Positions 27,538 through 35,162 of a DNA stretch of 64,000 nucleotides are shown here, in pieces. The stretch comes from Algoriphagus sp. A40 (GTDB lineage: Bacteria; Bacteroidota; Bacteroidia; Cytophagales; Cyclobacteriaceae). A program made the translations under genes and the position numbers. The notes under the pieces were generated by a model that was not told the DNA's origin, ran no database searches, and was given only the letters and a program-made list of their open reading frames with translations. Every line of letters starts with the position of its first letter. Within the stretch, counting starts at the first letter, position 1. Where the stretch lies: assembly GCF_002002735.1 (NCBI RefSeq), contig NZ_MUNY01000046.1:46574-110573 (forward strand). Direction: 5' to 3'.

Positions 27538-28662
27538 ATGATAGTCGGAGTCATCAAAGAGACCAAGGAATTTGAGAAAAGAGTAGCACTCAGTCCTGAT
27601 GTGGTTAAGCTGCTCAAAAAGAAAGAATTTGAAGTCATTATCGAAACCGGAGCTGGGGAAGGATCCTATTTTTCAGATCAGGATTACCTGGATGCCGGAG
27701 CCCAAGTGGGACCAGCATCGGCCGTTTTTTCTTCAGATGTCCTGCTCAAAGTTAACCTTCCTACCCTGGAGGAAATCACCCAAATGAAAACCGGCAGCGC
27801 ATGTATTTCTTATATGTATGCCTACCAATTTCCCGAGGTGATCGAAGCTCTTAACAAGAAATCCATTTCTTCCTTTTCTATGGATGCAGTGCCGAGAATT
27901 TCACGCGCACAGAAGATGGATGCCCTATCATCCCAAGCCAATCTCGCCGGATACAAATCCGTGATTTTGGGAGCTAATTATCTTGGGAAAATTTTCCCGC
28001 TGATGATGACCGCTTCGGGTACAATTACACCTTCAAAAGTGCTGATTTTCGGTGCAGGAGTGGCAGGTTTGCAAGCTGTGGCTACAGCCAAGAGATTGGG
28101 AGCAATCGTGGAAGTAAGTGATGTGCGTCCCGAAACCAAAGAACAGGTGGAATCATTGGGAGGAAGATTCCTTACAGTGGAAGGAGCCGAAACTGTGAAG
28201 ATTGAGGGCGGTTATGCAAAAGAAGTTTCTGCTGAATTTCTTGAAAAACAACAGCAACTTATCAAAGACAAAATCAAAGATGCCGACTTGGTCATCACCA
28301 CCGCTCTGGTGATGGGCAAAAAGTCTCCGATCCTGGTGACCGAAGACATGGTCAAAAGCATGAAGACAGGTTCGGTGATCGTGGACATGGCCGTGGAGTC
28401 CGGAGGCAACTGTTCCATTTCCGAGAAAAACAAAACCGTGGTCAAGCATGGAGTCACACTGGTGGGTGAGTCCAATCTGCCTTCACTTCTTCCGGTCAAT
28501 GCAAGTCAGCTCTATGCGACCAATATTTCCACTCTTCTTTTGCACCTGGCAACCAAAGCGGGATTTTCCCTGGATTTGGAAGAAGAAATCACCAAAGGTG
28601 TACTAATCACCCATCAGGGTCAATTAGTCCACGAATTCACCAAAAATATACTCACTAAATAG
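27538..28662 (+). CDS. pntAA: NAD(P) transhydrogenase subunit alpha, part 1 (NAD-binding domain I)
   Basis: 374 residues: the soluble NAD(H)-binding dI component of the proton-translocating transhydrogenase. The alanine-dehydrogenase-like fold starts GVIKETKEFEKRVALSPDVV; the nucleotide loop is FGAGVAGLQAVATAKRLGA (about 173-191). First gene of a three-gene operon (alpha1, alpha2, beta), the split seen in Rhodospirillum rubrum rather than the fused E. coli pntA. The complex uses the proton gradient to make NADPH from NADH. Confidence 0.95.
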   Translation: MIVGVIKETKEFEKRVALSPDVVKLLKKKEFEVIIETGAGEGSYFSDQDYLDAGAQVGPASAVFSSDVLLKVNLPTLEEITQMKTGSACISYMYAYQFPEVIEALNKKSISSFSMDAVPRISRAQKMDALSSQANLAGYKSVILGANYLGKIFPLMMTASGTITPSKVLIFGAGVAGLQAVATAKRLGAIVEVSDVRPETKEQVESLGGRFLTVEGAETVKIEGGYAKEVSAEFLEKQQQLIKDKIKDADLVITTALVMGKKSPILVTEDMVKSMKTGSVIVDMAVESGGNCSISEKNKTVVKHGVTLVGESNLPSLLPVNASQLYATNISTLLLHLATKAGFSLDLEEEITKGVLITHQGQLVHEFTKNILTK

Positions 28663-28673
28663 ACCCTTAATCT

Positions 28674-28961
28674 ATGACTGTATCAGCATTAATAATACTG
28701 ATCTATGTTCTTGTCCTGGCGAGTTATCTGGGATTTGAACTTATCTCCAAAGTACCTCCAACTCTCCATACGCCCTTGATGTCCGGCTCAAATGCTATTT
28801 CGGGAATCACTATCGTAGGTGCACTGATTGCCTGCAACGAAATGGGCTACACTACCCTCAGCAAATGGTTGGGAATGGTAGCACTGATCCTTGCCACTGT
28901 CAATGTGGTGGGCGGCTACGTGGTGACAGATCGTATGCTTAAAATGTTTAAGAAGAAATGA
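28674..28961 (+). CDS. pntAB: NAD(P) transhydrogenase subunit alpha, part 2 (membrane)
   Basis: 95 residues with three hydrophobic segments: ALIILIYVLVLASYLGFELI, GSNAISGITIVGALIAC and WLGMVALILATVNVVGG. This is the membrane dII part of the alpha chain. It starts 11 bases after pntAA and its stop overlaps the pntB start by 4 bases (ATGA), so the three are co-translated. Confidence 0.95.
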   Translation: MTVSALIILIYVLVLASYLGFELISKVPPTLHTPLMSGSNAISGITIVGALIACNEMGYTTLSKWLGMVALILATVNVVGGYVVTDRMLKMFKKK

Positions 28962-30346
28962 CCATAGCCATCGAATTAGCCTATCTGATTGCCTCGATTT
29001 TATTTATCATGGGCATCAAACTCCTGAGCAAAACCAAAGATGCCAGAAGAGGAAATATCCTCTCTTCAGTGGGAATGCTGATCGCAATTGTAGCCACCCT
29101 TATTACAATCAATGTGGTTACTTTTGTGGAGATATTCATTTGTATCCTTATTGGCACCGCTATAGGCATCTATTATGCCACAAAAGTTGCCATGACCAAA
29201 ATTCCAGAAATGGTCGCCCTTTTCAACGGATTTGGAGGATTGGCTTCTTTTGCGGTTGGACTTTCTGATTATTTTCTGAAAAGCGGAACATCACTTGAAT
29301 CCTTGGATGCAGTAAATCTTACCAGTATTATTCTCTCTGTCTTAATCGGAGGCGTGACATTTACCGGTTCAATGATCGCTTACCTCAAGTTGGACGGGAA
29401 AGTTTCCGGTCAGCCGATCACTTTCAGCGGACAGCATTTGATAAACCTCGTATTGCTGATCGCCTTTGTAGTGACTTCAGTATTGGTATTTATTGATCCT
29501 ACCAACCTCATATTTATCGGCATTTTGATCGGTATTTCACTGCTTTTGGGAGTGTTGACAGTGATTCCTATCGGAGGAGCAGATATGCCGGTGGTGATTT
29601 CACTTTTGAATTCCTATTCCGGAATGGCCGCTTGCGCCACGGGTTTTATCCTGAACAACAACGTGTTGATCGTAGCAGGTTCCTTGGTGGGTGCTTCGGG
29701 AATCATTCTTACCCAAATCATGTGCAAAGCCATGAACCGATCCCTGACCAATGTGCTGTTGGGAGGTTTTGGGCAGACTGTGGCAACCGGTGGACAAGAT
29801 GGTCCGGCGATCGTAATCAAAGAAATCGGAGTGGAGGAGACAGCGATGTTGTTTGATTCAGTTTCTTCTGTTATTGTAGTTCCAGGATACGGAATGGCTG
29901 TGGCGCAGGCCCAGCACGTGATCCGTGAACTGATGGAGCAATGCGAAAAGCGTCATATTTCCTTCAAATTTGCCATTCACCCGGTAGCTGGCCGTATGCC
30001 TGGACACATGAACGTACTCCTCGCAGAGGCCAATATCAGCTACGACAAGCTGATCGAAATGGAAGCCATCAACGACGAGTTTCCAAATACCGATTTGGTA
30101 TTGATCGTCGGAGCCAATGATGTTGTCAATCCCGCAGCCCGTACTAATCCTAAAAGCCCGATCTATGGTATGCCAATCTTGAATGCCGATAAGGCCAAAA
30201 CCGTGATCGTGAGCAAGCGAAGCATGGGTAAAGGCTATGCAGGCGTGGAAAATGAGCTTTTCGGCTATCCTAACTGTCTAATGCTCTTCGGCGATGCCAA
30301 GCAGACCATCACCAAAGTGGTGAGTGAGATGAAGGAAATGGGGTGA
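28958..30346 (+). CDS. pntB: NAD(P) transhydrogenase subunit beta
   Basis: 462 residues: about nine membrane segments (dII) then the NADP(H)-binding dIII domain from about residue 285. The dIII signatures VPGYGMAVAQAQHVIREL, IHPVAGRMPGHMNVLLAEA, IVGANDVVNPAA and SKRSMGKGYAGVENEL are complete. Last gene of the operon, followed by a strong terminator at 30369-30401. Confidence 0.95.
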   Translation: MTIAIELAYLIASILFIMGIKLLSKTKDARRGNILSSVGMLIAIVATLITINVVTFVEIFICILIGTAIGIYYATKVAMTKIPEMVALFNGFGGLASFAVGLSDYFLKSGTSLESLDAVNLTSIILSVLIGGVTFTGSMIAYLKLDGKVSGQPITFSGQHLINLVLLIAFVVTSVLVFIDPTNLIFIGILIGISLLLGVLTVIPIGGADMPVVISLLNSYSGMAACATGFILNNNVLIVAGSLVGASGIILTQIMCKAMNRSLTNVLLGGFGQTVATGGQDGPAIVIKEIGVEETAMLFDSVSSVIVVPGYGMAVAQAQHVIRELMEQCEKRHISFKFAIHPVAGRMPGHMNVLLAEANISYDKLIEMEAINDEFPNTDLVLIVGANDVVNPAARTNPKSPIYGMPILNADKAKTVIVSKRSMGKGYAGVENELFGYPNCLMLFGDAKQTITKVVSEMKEMG

Positions 30347-30368
30347 TTTCACTTTCCTAAAAGGTAAA

Positions 30369-30401
30369 AAGTCTCTCTTTTTAAACTTGGAAGAGAGACT
30401 T
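30369..30401 (+). terminator. Intrinsic terminator of the pnt operon
   Basis: AAGTCTCTCTT (30369-30379) pairs exactly with AAGAGAGACTT (30391-30401), followed by TTTTA. The A run before the stem makes it usable in both directions, so it may also end the minus-strand gene at 30424. Confidence 0.85.
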
Positions 30402-30423
30402 TTTTATGGATTCTCAAAATTGG

Positions 30424-30666
30424 TCATTTCCAATTCTTTGTTTCTTCCAGTAGATCGGCTGAACTTATAACTCGATCATTAATTGAATCCTCCATTGAAT
30501 GATCAATTTCTGAATTCAAGGTTTCAAGAGATTTTGGAAGTTGATTTTGATCGTAGAATTCAGCTTTGCTCTTCTTCAGCAATTTTTCCAGCCTACTAAT
30601 TATTTCCTCATTTTGAATTCTGAGAAATTCTTGGATAAATGATAATTTTCTTGTCTGTAAGTCCAT
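30424..30666 (-). CDS. Small antitoxin-like protein without a visible toxin partner
   Basis: 80 residues: MDLQTRKLSFIQEFLRIQNE followed by EIISRLEKLLKKSK and a C-terminal LNSEIDHSMEDSINDRVISSADLLEET. This layout (N-terminal amphipathic helices, then IDxSMEDSxNxRxI) is that of small addiction-module proteins paired with RelE/ParE-type toxins in Bacteroidota. Here the gene is followed directly by the pnt terminator and preceded by 250 gene-free bases, so no toxin is adjacent. Family assignment is by recollection of the pattern. Confidence 0.65.
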   Translation of the reverse strand: MDLQTRKLSFIQEFLRIQNEEIISRLEKLLKKSKAEFYDQNQLPKSLETLNSEIDHSMEDSINDRVISSADLLEETKNWK

Positions 30667-30918
30667 TGTGGTTAGGTTTGGCCTTGTTCAAAATTACAAC
30701 CTTTAAGCTAAGGTGGAGGAGAGGGTTTAAAAACATTCATTTTGCTGAGGCTATTTGTTTACAAAGAGTTGCTTTAGACTTTGTTTCCTATTGAAAATCA
30801 GAATACTGTACTAGGTTTGAGATTAAGTTGGCTATTTCCAAAAGCTGAAACTCGCAATTGGATCAGAGGCTAAAATCAACATTTTCAATCTGGCAAAATT
30901 ATTGCGACATAGTCTGGC

Positions 30919-31356
30919 ATGAATCTATCACTGATAACCTCCCTGCTCCTGACCCTGGTACTTTCATGGAATCAGATCGAATATCGACAACTGATCGGAA
31001 GCTGGCAATTGACCCATTTTGACGGAATTGAGAAGATTGTCAAATCGTCCCAATACCAAAATGCAAACTCAATCGAAAGGGCCAGCATGGATGCACGGAT
31101 CAAATACCGGTTGGAAAATACGGTTTATCAGTTTCAAGAAGGCGATGTGCTGAGGTTCACTGATTTTGAAAACCAAACTGTGGTACAGAAAGAAGTGAAG
31201 ATTGAATTGGCGGAGGGCAATATGCTGGTGATTCATGAAGAAAAAGGAGACCGACTGGCCAAAATCCTCGAATTCACCAATGAAAAAATGGTACTTCAGC
31301 CCATCAGTGTCAATTCCTCCTCCGGCAAATTGATCTTTGAAAAAATAAAGAAATAA
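30919..31356 (+). CDS. Small secreted lipocalin-like protein
   Basis: 145 residues with a short signal peptide (MNLSLITSLLLTLVLSWNQ). The mature part begins RQLIGSWQLTHFDGIEK, the G-x-W start common to small lipocalin-like/DUF4488-type domains, and alternates short strands. It is well supported as a gene by codon pattern and by the shared terminator that follows. Function unknown. Confidence 0.6.
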   Translation: MNLSLITSLLLTLVLSWNQIEYRQLIGSWQLTHFDGIEKIVKSSQYQNANSIERASMDARIKYRLENTVYQFQEGDVLRFTDFENQTVVQKEVKIELAEGNMLVIHEEKGDRLAKILEFTNEKMVLQPISVNSSSGKLIFEKIKK

Positions 31357-31375
31357 AACACCCTTAAAATAGACC

Positions 31376-31406
31376 AAAAGCCGCTGGGGACTCCTCAGCT
31401 GCTTTT
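31376..31406. terminator. Bidirectional terminator between convergent genes
   Basis: AAAAGCCGCTGGGG (31376-31389) pairs with CCTCAGCTGCTTTT (31393-31406) with one mismatch and one G-T pair; T run follows on the plus strand and the A run serves the minus strand. The rnhB stop codon (31395-31397) lies inside the right arm. Confidence 0.8.
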
Positions 31407-32012
31407 TTGATTTAATTCCAACTCCAATTGCCTTGGAAGCAATTGAAAACTCTTTCGGTGCCAGATGGTACTACCGAATTTTTCAATTCCCTCCCGATGG
31501 GCTTTTGTCGGATAGCCGGCATTTCGTTCCCAGGCAAAATGCGGGAAATCCAAAGCCAACTTTTCCATCAATTCATCCCGGTAAACTTTGGCAAGAATGG
31601 ACGCAGCAGCAATGCTTGCAATTTTTCCATCTCCTTTGATGACACACGTGTGCGAAAAATCCAGATCAGACCTCCATCGGTTCCCGTCAATGAGCAAATG
31701 CTCAGGCTTCATCTCCAACTTGAGTATTGCCCGCTTCATTGCCAAAAAGGATGCGTTAAGAATATTGATCCGGTCGATTTCCTCCACACTTGCTTCCCCA
31801 ATCGCCCAAGCCATTGCGTTGCCTTTGATTTCTTCGATGAGGTTTTCCCGTTGGGTTTTCCCAAGCTTTTTAGAATCGTTGATCCAGGGATTTTGGTAGG
31901 AAAAAGGTAGGATTACCGCCGCTGCTACCACAGGGCCTGCCAAGCAGCCTCGACCGACTTCATCACATCCTGCCTCGATTCGGTTAGCTTCTAAATAGGG
32001 GAGTAGTGACAT
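31395..32012 (-). CDS. rnhB: Ribonuclease HII
   Basis: About 205 residues. The active-site block GCDEVGRGCLAGPVVAAAVI carries the first Asp-Glu pair; LLIDGNR gives the third acid and SIAAASILAKVYRD the fourth. It removes RNA from RNA-DNA hybrids and single ribonucleotides from DNA. The start at 32012 (MSLLPYLEANRIEAGC) is preferred; an ATG at 32027 is also in frame. Either way the gene overlaps the end of the glucosidase gene, so the two are probably co-transcribed. Confidence 0.95.
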   Translation of the reverse strand: MSLLPYLEANRIEAGCDEVGRGCLAGPVVAAAVILPFSYQNPWINDSKKLGKTQRENLIEEIKGNAMAWAIGEASVEEIDRINILNASFLAMKRAILKLEMKPEHLLIDGNRWRSDLDFSHTCVIKGDGKIASIAAASILAKVYRDELMEKLALDFPHFAWERNAGYPTKAHREGIEKFGSTIWHRKSFQLLPRQLELELNQKSS

Positions 32013-34656
32013 CGTGATGAGGCTCATTGATTTTGTAATACTTGTGAATCATCTCTGCCACCAATCCCGTCCAACCCGTCTGATGGGATGCTCCAAGTCC
32101 TTTGCCAGTATCTCCATGAAAATACTCGTAAAACAAAATGTAATCCTTGAAATGGGGATCCTCTTGGAATTTTTTATTCTTCCCGTACATCGGTCTATTT
32201 CCCTTTTTATCCTTCATGAAGATCCTCATACACCTCAAAGAGAGTTCTTTGGCGATGATGTCCATGGTCAGGAAATTGCCTGAACCAGTCGGATATTCGA
32301 TCGAAAAATCACCGCCATAGTAGAAGTCAAACTTCTTCAGAGATTCGATGATCAGGAAATTGATCGGAAACCAGATTGGTCCTCTCCAGTTGGAATTGCC
32401 TCCAAACATCCGGGTGTCGGATTCTCCGGGAGTGTATTTGATGGAAAGCGTGTCCCCGTTGATTTTCATCGCATAGGGATTCTTCTCATAGTATTTGGAA
32501 AGAGACCGGATACCGTAATCACTCAGAAATTCATCCGAATCCAGCATGCGGTGGAGGACACTTTTCATGCGGTGTCCACGAAGGAGGGAAAACAGTCTTC
32601 TCTTGTCGTAGCCGGGCTGAATCCAACTGGAAACCAAAGCCGCCAGCTTGGGTTTTTCTCTCAGGAAGAAGTCCAAGCGCTTTTTGAATTCAGGCAGGTT
32701 GTCAAACAAATCCTCGCGAATTGGCTCCACGGCGAAAAGTGGAATCAGTCCAACGATAGATCTAACCTTCATTTTTTTGGCCTCTTTCCCTTTTAAATGA
32801 AAGATATCGTAGAAGAAATTATCCTCGTCGTCCCAAAGTGAGATGTGTTCTGAGGAAATGTTGTTCATCGCTCCGGCGATGTAAAGGAAATGCTCCAGAA
32901 ATTTGGTAGCACTATACTGGTAAACCGTGTTGAACTCGCATAAATCCAAGGCGATTCGGAGCAGGTTGAGCGAAAACATCGCCATCCAGGAGGTGCCATC
33001 CGCTTGCTCAAGTTTCCCTTGGTAGTATTGGGCGTGGTTTCTGTCAAAGAGCGAGATATTGTCCAACCCTAAGAAGCCCCCTTCAAAGAGGTTGTTTCCT
33101 TCGGAATCCTTTCGATTGACCCACCAGGTGAAATTCAGCATGAGTTTGTGCATCGCCCGCTCCAGAAATTCCTGGTCGCCTTTGCCGCCGTTCATCTTTT
33201 TGTCTATCTGGTAGACCCGCTGCACGGCATAGGCGTGGACAGGCGGATTGACATCCGAGAAGTTCCACTCGTATGCCGGAATCTGTCCGTTGGGATGCAT
33301 GTACCATTCATTGAGTAGGAGCAAAAGCTGGGCTTTTGCAAACTCCGGATCTACCCGTGCGATGGGAATGCAGTGAAAAGCAAGATCCCAAGCCGCATAC
33401 CAGGGGTATTCCCATTTGTCCGGCATGGAGATGATGTCGTAATTCTGAAGGTGTCGCCAGTTGTGGTTCCGACCTTTTTTTCTCATTTCCGGAGGAGTAA
33501 AGCGACCAGGGTCACCTTCCAGCCAGCGATTGACATCGTAATAGTAAAACTGCTTGGACCACATCATACCCGCAAATGCCTGTCGTTGGATGGATTTCAG
33601 ATCAGGATCCGTTACTCGATGCTGGATGTTGTCATAAAATTCATCGGCTTCTTTTTTCCGGAGGTCCATGCTTTCATGACAGGAATCCAATGGATTTTCT
33701 TCGACCTGGTGTTGCAATCTCATTTTGATCGATTTGCTTCCACCGGCCGGGATTTCCAATTCATAAATTGCGGCGGCTTTTGTCCCTACATTTTTCGGGT
33801 TCAACCGAGACCGATCACCGGAAACGATGAAATCATTAATTGCGTCTTTGGTGAATTTTCGCTCGTTGGGGATTCCATATAGCTTTTCCCTGTTGGTTTC
33901 ATTGTCGCAGAAAACGAGGTCGGTATTGCTGCAAAAAGTGAAAATGTAATTGCCTGACTTGGGATTGAATGCTTTGAAGGAGTGATCGTCCAGTTTGGCC
34001 ATTTTTGGCATAAAAGGCTCATGTCCTGTAAACCAGGTTTTTCTAAACCAGATGGTCGGCATCAGGGTAAGCTTGGCAGCCTCCGGGCCGCGATTGTGAA
34101 CCGTGACGATGGAGACGATGTCTTCTTCGTCATTTTTGGCATATTCGATGAAAATGTCAAAGTATCGGTCTTCATCAAAAATTCCGGTATCTATCAGTTC
34201 GTATTCGTCTTGGAGCTTTCCTGCTTTTTGGTTTTCTTCGATCAGTTTTTGATAGGGGAATTCTGCCTGAGGATACTTGTAGAGCATCTTCATGTAGCTA
34301 TGCGTCGGGGTGGAATCGAGGTAATAGTAAATCTCTTTGACGTCCTCGCCGTGATTTCCCTGATTTCCGGTCAGGCCAAAAAGGCGCTCTTTGATCATGG
34401 AATCCTTTCCATTCCAAAAAGCCCAAGCCAGGCAGAGTTTCTGCTTGTAGTCGGAAATTCCGGCGATCCCTTCTTCTCCCCATCGATAGGCTTTGCTCTT
34501 GGCATCGTCGTGGGTGACATTCTCCCAAGCGGCCCCATCCGGGCTATAATCCTCCCTGACAGTTCCCCACTGACGTTCGGTAAGATAAGGGCCCCATTTC
34601 TTCCAAAATTTGGTACGGGCCTTATCTTCCTGCAATCGGATATTTTCAGCTAACAT
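31984..34656 (-). CDS. GH63-like glucosidase (MGH1 type)
   Basis: 890 residues without a signal peptide, so probably cytoplasmic. It has an N-terminal beta-sandwich part and an (alpha/alpha)6 catalytic part with ARVDPEFAKAQLLLLLNEWYMHPNGQIPAYEWNFSD-type sequence (seen in pieces), YGIRSLSKYYEKNPYA, and MFGGNSNWRGPIWFP, which match bacterial GH63 / mannosyl-oligosaccharide glucosidase relatives. Likely hydrolyses an alpha-glucoside such as glucosylglycerate, mannosylglycerate or an oligosaccharide; the substrate is not determined. Upstream lies the divergent blaI operator region. Confidence 0.85.
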   Translation of the reverse strand: MLAENIRLQEDKARTKFWKKWGPYLTERQWGTVREDYSPDGAAWENVTHDDAKSKAYRWGEEGIAGISDYKQKLCLAWAFWNGKDSMIKERLFGLTGNQGNHGEDVKEIYYYLDSTPTHSYMKMLYKYPQAEFPYQKLIEENQKAGKLQDEYELIDTGIFDEDRYFDIFIEYAKNDEEDIVSIVTVHNRGPEAAKLTLMPTIWFRKTWFTGHEPFMPKMAKLDDHSFKAFNPKSGNYIFTFCSNTDLVFCDNETNREKLYGIPNERKFTKDAINDFIVSGDRSRLNPKNVGTKAAAIYELEIPAGGSKSIKMRLQHQVEENPLDSCHESMDLRKKEADEFYDNIQHRVTDPDLKSIQRQAFAGMMWSKQFYYYDVNRWLEGDPGRFTPPEMRKKGRNHNWRHLQNYDIISMPDKWEYPWYAAWDLAFHCIPIARVDPEFAKAQLLLLLNEWYMHPNGQIPAYEWNFSDVNPPVHAYAVQRVYQIDKKMNGGKGDQEFLERAMHKLMLNFTWWVNRKDSEGNNLFEGGFLGLDNISLFDRNHAQYYQGKLEQADGTSWMAMFSLNLLRIALDLCEFNTVYQYSATKFLEHFLYIAGAMNNISSEHISLWDDEDNFFYDIFHLKGKEAKKMKVRSIVGLIPLFAVEPIREDLFDNLPEFKKRLDFFLREKPKLAALVSSWIQPGYDKRRLFSLLRGHRMKSVLHRMLDSDEFLSDYGIRSLSKYYEKNPYAMKINGDTLSIKYTPGESDTRMFGGNSNWRGPIWFPINFLIIESLKKFDFYYGGDFSIEYPTGSGNFLTMDIIAKELSLRCMRIFMKDKKGNRPMYGKNKKFQEDPHFKDYILFYEYFHGDTGKGLGASHQTGWTGLVAEMIHKYYKINEPHHDVTTPLFRS

Positions 34657-34735
34657 GTAGGTCTTATAGGTTGAGCAAGTATCGAAATTAGAATTTTCTG
34701 CCTATTAACTCTAAAGATTATTCTAAGGTTTTTTA

Positions 34736-34778
34736 TTCTACACTTGTAGAAGTCAAATTCATTTCTACATTTGTAGAA
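34736..34778. promoter_or_regulatory. Two BlaI/MecI-type dyad operators
   Basis: TTCTACACTTGTAGAA (34736-34751) and TTCTACATTTGTAGAA (34763-34778) are two 7-bp dyads with two-base centres (the cores read TACA-nn-TGTA, the known BlaI/MecI pattern), 27 bases apart. They end 15 bases before the blaI start, ideal for auto-repression, and could also control the divergent glucosidase gene. Confidence 0.85.
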
Positions 34779-34793
34779 GTAAATAATTGAATA

Positions 34794-35162
34794 ATGAAAC
34801 TCTCCAGAACCGAAGAAGAACTGATGAATCACCTCTGGTCGCTGAAGAAGGCCTTTATGAAGGACTTGCTCGATGCATATCCGGAGCCAAAGCCTGCCGC
34901 CACCACGGTGTCTACACTGCTGAAGCGAATGCAGGAAAAGGAGTTTGTGGGATACCGTACCTTGGGGAATCTGCGGGAATATTTTCCTCTTGTAAGCAAG
35001 GAAAGTTACTTTTCCTCACATCTCAATGCCCTGATTAAAAACTTTTTCAACGATTCTCCGGCTCAGTTTGCTTCTTTTTTTACCAAAAAGGTGGAGCTCT
35101 CGGAGGCTGAATTGCATGAAATCAAAACACTGATTGACCACGAATTAGACAAGAAGAACTAA
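34794..35162 (+). CDS. BlaI/MecI/CopY-family transcriptional repressor
   Basis: 122 residues. Winged-helix sequence MKLSRTEEELMNHLWSLKKAF, TTVSTLLKRMQEKEFVGYRT, then the C-terminal dimerisation helix; the NALIKNFFNDSPAQFASFF block is the site region cut in BlaI relatives. It binds TACAnnTGTA dyads, two of which lie just upstream. Coupled to the sensor protease gene (shared base TAATG). Confidence 0.95.
   Translation: MKLSRTEEELMNHLWSLKKAFMKDLLDAYPEPKPAATTVSTLLKRMQEKEFVGYRTLGNLREYFPLVSKESYFSSHLNALIKNFFNDSPAQFASFFTKKVELSEAELHEIKTLIDHELDKKN

Noticed and set aside
33982..34653. A 223-codon plus-strand frame inside the glucosidase gene
   Set aside because: Antisense shadow of the well-supported glucosidase; no ribosome site and no family resemblance.
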